From the NCBI GenBank assembly GCA_947095535.1, contig OX352774.1:222072965-222136964 (forward strand): 64,000 nucleotides of DNA, in the 5' to 3' direction. The position numbers were made by a program, and so were the translations under genes. How positions within the stretch are numbered: position 1 is the stretch's first letter; each line of letters begins with the position of its first letter. The notes under the pieces were generated by a model. The model did not search any database. It was not told where the DNA came from and worked only from the letters and a program-made list of their open reading frames with translations. The DNA comes from Poecilobothrus nobilitatus (Eukaryota > Arthropoda > Insecta > Diptera > Dolichopodidae). Of the stretch, positions 59,782-64,000 are shown piece by piece.

Positions 59782-61892
59782 AAAGTAAAATTATAATCTA
59801 AATTGGAATTGATAGGAAAAAAAACGTTGAAATAATAATGAGTTTAATAGTCTTGTGCAATAGCCGAGCAATCGAAGCTTATTGAAAGTTAAATAATAAA
59901 TGACTTATTAGATGCCTTATTCTCCTTATATAGAGTAGAAAGGAGAAACAAATTAAGATTAATGCCATCAAATATTCAATAATTGTTATCTCATAACTAA
60001 TTTTTTTAAATTATAGATAAAAGAATTCTCTATATTCTGAAAAACAAAAAAAAATCCAAAATATTAAAGGGTTCTCCTGAAAAACCGATTTTAATGAATG
60101 TTTAGGTGCTCCTATTTTATAATCTTTATTTACAGAATACAAATTAACTTATCTAAAGTAGCACAGACAAACGGAACTCTCAAAAGACTGAAAAATTAGG
60201 AAAATATTCGATATTTTTTTAATTTTTTCTTTTAGTATTGTGGAGCTATTATAAATTTTTTTGTTTTTCCGAAATGTATTTTCCTTCCATGCAAGAAATG
60301 CAAAGAAAATTTTTGTTCAGTTGAACACAGGTAGTATATAACAATTGGTTTTTTTTTCAAAGTAGTTTTTTTTATTTTACCGTTAACCTAAAAACTGCCA
60401 AAAAATTATTTAAAAAAATATATTATATGATATGATATGATATATATGTATGTATATATTCGGAATGATAACATCATAAAATACCGTTATGTGATAGCAA
60501 TATATCAAAACTCGAACCTATTCTAAAAAGAAGAAAGAAGAACACTTTTATTTAAAAAAGACAAAAAAAAATTATAACTTATAAATTAAATTTTGTACAA
60601 TTGGTAACACTTATTATTTATTAATATTTATTGGATTTGTTAAATAGTTTTCATAGTTACATGAATACATATGTATGTATGTATGTATATAGAAAACAAA
60701 TCATAAAATTTTATGATTGTTTATGCAAATATTCCGAAAAATCAAGATTCACTTGCCAAATATTATCAGTTCAAAATGTTTTCATAAATTAAAAATTTTA
60801 TTATATTCGCATCCTATTCCTATTGTTTTATTTATTATTTATATATACATACCTACATACATACATATATTATTATATATGTATTACGATTATTATTTTC
60901 AAGTTTTTTTTTTTTTTTTTTGTGTTTTTTTCAATAAATCCTAATAATATCAAAATGGTTATATTGTAATAATGGATTTTTTCACCATATATATATGTAC
61001 ATTACATTACATACATGCATATGAATTTGTATTTAATGCTAACCTTCAACCTTCAGATAATATTCTAATATATGATATTCGATTATATTTTTTTTTTTAA
61101 TTTAAATTGTCTTGAATTGTTGAATCGTATATACATACATGTATGCAAATTAACTTGTTTATTGATATTTTATGTTATCAGAATTTTATTATTAAAATAA
61201 CATGATTATTATTAATATTTTTATTTATTTGTTTTTAGTTTGTTTTTGCATAAAGTTTTACATAAAATAATAGAAAATTTTAGGTAAAGAATGGGTTTTG
61301 AAAAAAAAAAAATAAACAAAACAAAAATAAAATTCAATACAGGATAATGAATGAATTTTTAAGGGTAAATAAATAATCTAATTTGAATAATTTTATACAG
61401 GTTTGAAAAACTTTAACATTAACTTTAAAATTACTTCGAAATATACATATAAAGTTCTGCTTATATCTAATAGATATTTTATTAATTATCAACATGTTAT
61501 GATTTTATTTTTTCTCATATATAAATAACGGAATAAAATTTCGAATCTTTTTTGTCGATTTCGTGAGGTTTTGGTTATGCAGTTACATTATTTATTTCTA
61601 TGTACATATATAACCTAACCGCAATTTTGATTCCGATGCTTTCAATATAAAAAGTCAACTAAATAAATATTGTATATTGGTCAAGTATTTTATATAAGAC
61701 ATTTTACTTTGGAAATTTTCCTTTATTGATATTATTTTAGAAAAATATTTCTGCGTTTGAAAAATAGCAATGCAAATCCTGGTTTTACAATTACAAATAA
61801 AAATTTCTAAAATCATAAAATTCAACCTGTGCTGCTAGTATTTGGATTGTCCGCCCGATTTTAATCAATTCAACAATAAAGAAAATTTTTTT
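59782..61892. other. AT-rich DNA downstream of the tRNA-primer site
   Basis: No gag-pol coding follows the primer site. Microsatellites at 60.4 and 60.7 kb. Nothing else recognised. Confidence 0.7.
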
Positions 61893-62036
61893 TTGTTTTT
61901 TTTTTTAGTGTATTCACCTGTCACATAAAGGTGACAAGGAAATTACACAGTCTTTCTTTTTCAGGCTTTGATGTAAATACCGTAGGGGTATTTATTCTTA
62001 TGACGTGCGTGCGATTTGCCCTCACTCTTCTTCCTC
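61893..62036 (-). mobile_element. SINE-C copy 3, 5'-truncated
   Basis: Ends in a poly(A) stretch (T run on + from about 61893), with GTGTAATTTCCTTGTCACC and a perfect hairpin TGTCAC/GTGACA at 61919-61936. The body carries ACGTCATAAGAATAAATACC, related to GTCGTAAG in copy 1. The tRNA-like head is mostly lost beyond about 62036. Confidence 0.75.
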
Positions 62037-63849
62037 AAAACGGAGTTAATATTGACTTTTTAAAATATCCTTAAAATAGCTTGAAACATAAAATTGATTG
62101 ACAGCTCATAAAAAATATCTTAAGTGATATATCAAACATTCTTTTAAGTGTTGTATCAAAATCTATTGACAATTATATCTCCATTACGGAAATTATAGTT
62201 TTTAGGTATCTGAATACTAGCAAATTTTGTTTGAATATGAAAATAAATTAAGAATTATAATACAAATCAATTTCAACAATTATTTTATTTTGTGTAGAGG
62301 TGTTTTATTTTATTGTGTGTTTTTTTTTTTTTATTTTTTTTTTTTTTAGTTTATAATGTCTTAGAAACAAATGAACAAAAAAAAGCCTCACAATTTTTAT
62401 GTGATGATAGAATAATATAATATTTATTAAATATCAAATATTTTACTCTTCTTAAAGTTTCAAGTTTCCAATGTAAATTCTAATAGTGTATAGTACATAC
62501 ATATGTATGTACAAAAAAAATTATTTTACAATAATTTTCCTTTTATATGCAAAAATTAAAAAAAAAGAAATGAATAATTTATTTATTAAGTAAAAAACAA
62601 TGATTCTTAAATAATTTTCAATTTTTTTTGGAAATAAGACTGTCACGAAATCATGAATCGCTACAATTAATCTTCGAAAATTGTTTGAAGTGATAATTAG
62701 AGACCAAAAAAAATTATTAGATAATCAAATTAATCGAAATTAGCAAAAAGAATAATTATTTTATATTTTTTCTATTCTAATTGAAATTAAAAGAAAATAT
62801 TTATTTATTAAATTTTATTTTGTTTTGGTCGTCTTTCCAATTCTATATGGAGCCTAGGACATCGTTACAAGGCATTTATTATTCATATTTGACTATAAGA
62901 TTCTTTTTTTTGGAATTATTAGTTTACTATAATAGCTATTATATAACACTACATATTATATTAAACGCAAATAAATATCTTTATTTGTGCGCCATCTATT
63001 ATCTTATACAAGAAATATTTAGTTTTTTTTTTATTTTATTATTATATTTTAATATGATATTAATAATAGGTATCTACTTATTTTTGTTTTTATTTAATTA
63101 TATTATACTAATTTATTTTTTATTATAAACGAGGAAGAATACAGTTGACTTTGTCAACTCTTAGATACCCGTACGAACCGTTAGTATGTTCACAGCCTAT
63201 CACTTTGCTTACAATATTATTTTTTTAATATTTTAGTATTTTAAAATAATTTGGGTGAATTTTATAATTTCTAGAATTATGGGTTGTACATATATTCAAA
63301 CTATATGTTTATACATTCTTCAAAAGCAGATTTTAACATAACATCAATCCAAAACTTTTTCAAATATTCTATAGTACCATTTAATACTAAGCGGTAAATG
63401 TATATTAAATTTACTTAGTACAAAATAGTAAATATAATTTTAAATATTATATTATATTATATTTAAATATTCCATTGACCGAATAATTTCTTATAAGTAC
63501 AATAAAATACATATATGTATGTAAATACGGCGCTATATAATATACATCTATACTCTTATCATTCATTCACTAGTGACATATACGATATGTAAATAAACAT
63601 GATATTATATAAGTATGTATATATATCAATATCATATAAATAAAAATTCTTCAAGCAACCGTTATGTTGTTTATTTATTTAAATTTTTTTGTACTACGCA
63701 TTATATCCTCAACAATTTCAAATTATCGAGTAAAACAAAATGGAAAAAATTCGTTAAAGAAATTTGTTAGAAAATTTGAAAAAAGCAAGTAACACTTTCG
63801 TCAATTATTAAGTAACCCTATATTATTAAAAAAAGTTGTTTACAGAAAT
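62037..63849. other. AT-rich non-coding DNA
   Basis: The 115-codon frame at 62781-63128 is hydrophobic T-run translation. At 63143-63200, GTTGACTTTGTCAAC (a near-perfect palindrome), TTAGATACCCGTAC and ACAGCCTATCACTTTGC look like the edge of an unidentified repeat. Confidence 0.65.
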
Positions 63850-64000
63850 AAGAGTATAATGTTGAAGCTTTAATTTTTATGCATTACTTCAAAAAAATTT
63901 GAACAGGTGTTCAAGTTACAGGTGTTTAAAAATCGGAAATTTTCAGTTTTTGAACCCTTACAGCTCATAAACGGGGGGTGATACAAAAAAAAATTCTGAA
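63850..64000. mobile_element. Partial copy of the 28.6-29.5 kb repeat element, cut by window end
   Basis: From about 63910 to the window end the sequence follows 28993-29095 closely: AAGTTACAGGTGTTTAAAAA, GGAAATTTTCA, TCATAAACGGGGGGTG. The element continues beyond the window. Confidence 0.75.

Noticed and set aside
62781..63128. 115-codon plus-strand open frame resembling a membrane protein
   Set aside because: Hydrophobicity comes from T-rich sequence; nothing else suggests a gene.
1..64000. CRISPR arrays, bacterial operons, phage or integron features
   Set aside because: Composition, SINEs and non-LTR elements show nuclear eukaryotic DNA; no regularly spaced repeats or prokaryotic gene order.

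Overview
This is one window of a very AT-rich, gene-poor eukaryotic nuclear genome. The base composition, the dense poly(A)/poly(T) tracts and TA/TACA microsatellites, and the residents (an I-type non-LTR retrotransposon, jockey- and LOA/R1-like remnants, tRNA-derived SINEs, a copia-type LTR with an initiator-tRNA primer site) point to an arthropod, most likely an insect and possibly a dipteran. The species assignment is inference. I see no convincing host protein-coding gene. The window reads as intergenic or intronic sequence colonised by transposable elements.

Layout. 1-22,900 is mostly plain AT-rich DNA holding one SINE (3,659-3,884), microsatellites and two short unexplained open frames (about 10.9-11.1 kb and 20.4-20.6 kb). 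22.5-24.5 kb holds an old SINE head, a SINE copy and pieces of a dispersed repeat. 26.7-29.6 kb holds a duplicated repeat pair and a 1-kb repeat element with an internal 450-bp duplication; part of that element recurs at the right edge of the window. 32.4-36.6 kb is a SINE cluster, with a broken RNase H fragment and a tandemly duplicated 0.9-kb unit. 36,594-42,523 is a complete I-superfamily non-LTR retrotransposon on the minus strand: 208-bp 5' UTR, ORF1 with three CCHC knuckles, ORF2 with AP-endonuclease, RT, RNase H and C-terminal CCHC, and a 3' UTR ending in TAAA repeats. It is bounded by a perfect 12-bp target-site duplication. 42.5-64 kb is again AT-rich, with a LOA/R1-like 3' fragment (51.7-52.2 kb), a jockey-like relic (54.4-54.7 kb), a tRNA-like element (55.9 kb), a MITE-like element (58.5-58.8 kb), a copia-type LTR joined to a copy of half of initiator tRNA-Met (59.5-59.8 kb) and another SINE (61.9-62.0 kb).

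How the parts work together. The SINEs share a tRNA-like head and an AT-rich body, but carry at least three different 3' tails. The SINE-A tail matches the 3' end of the resident I-like LINE, including a terminal hairpin kept with different bases and a TAAA-repeat end. This is the expected signature of a SINE that uses that LINE's reverse transcriptase. The LINE looks freshly inserted (perfect target duplication, both ORFs open), yet its RT catalytic box reads YADN instead of YADD. This copy may therefore have been disabled by a single transition.
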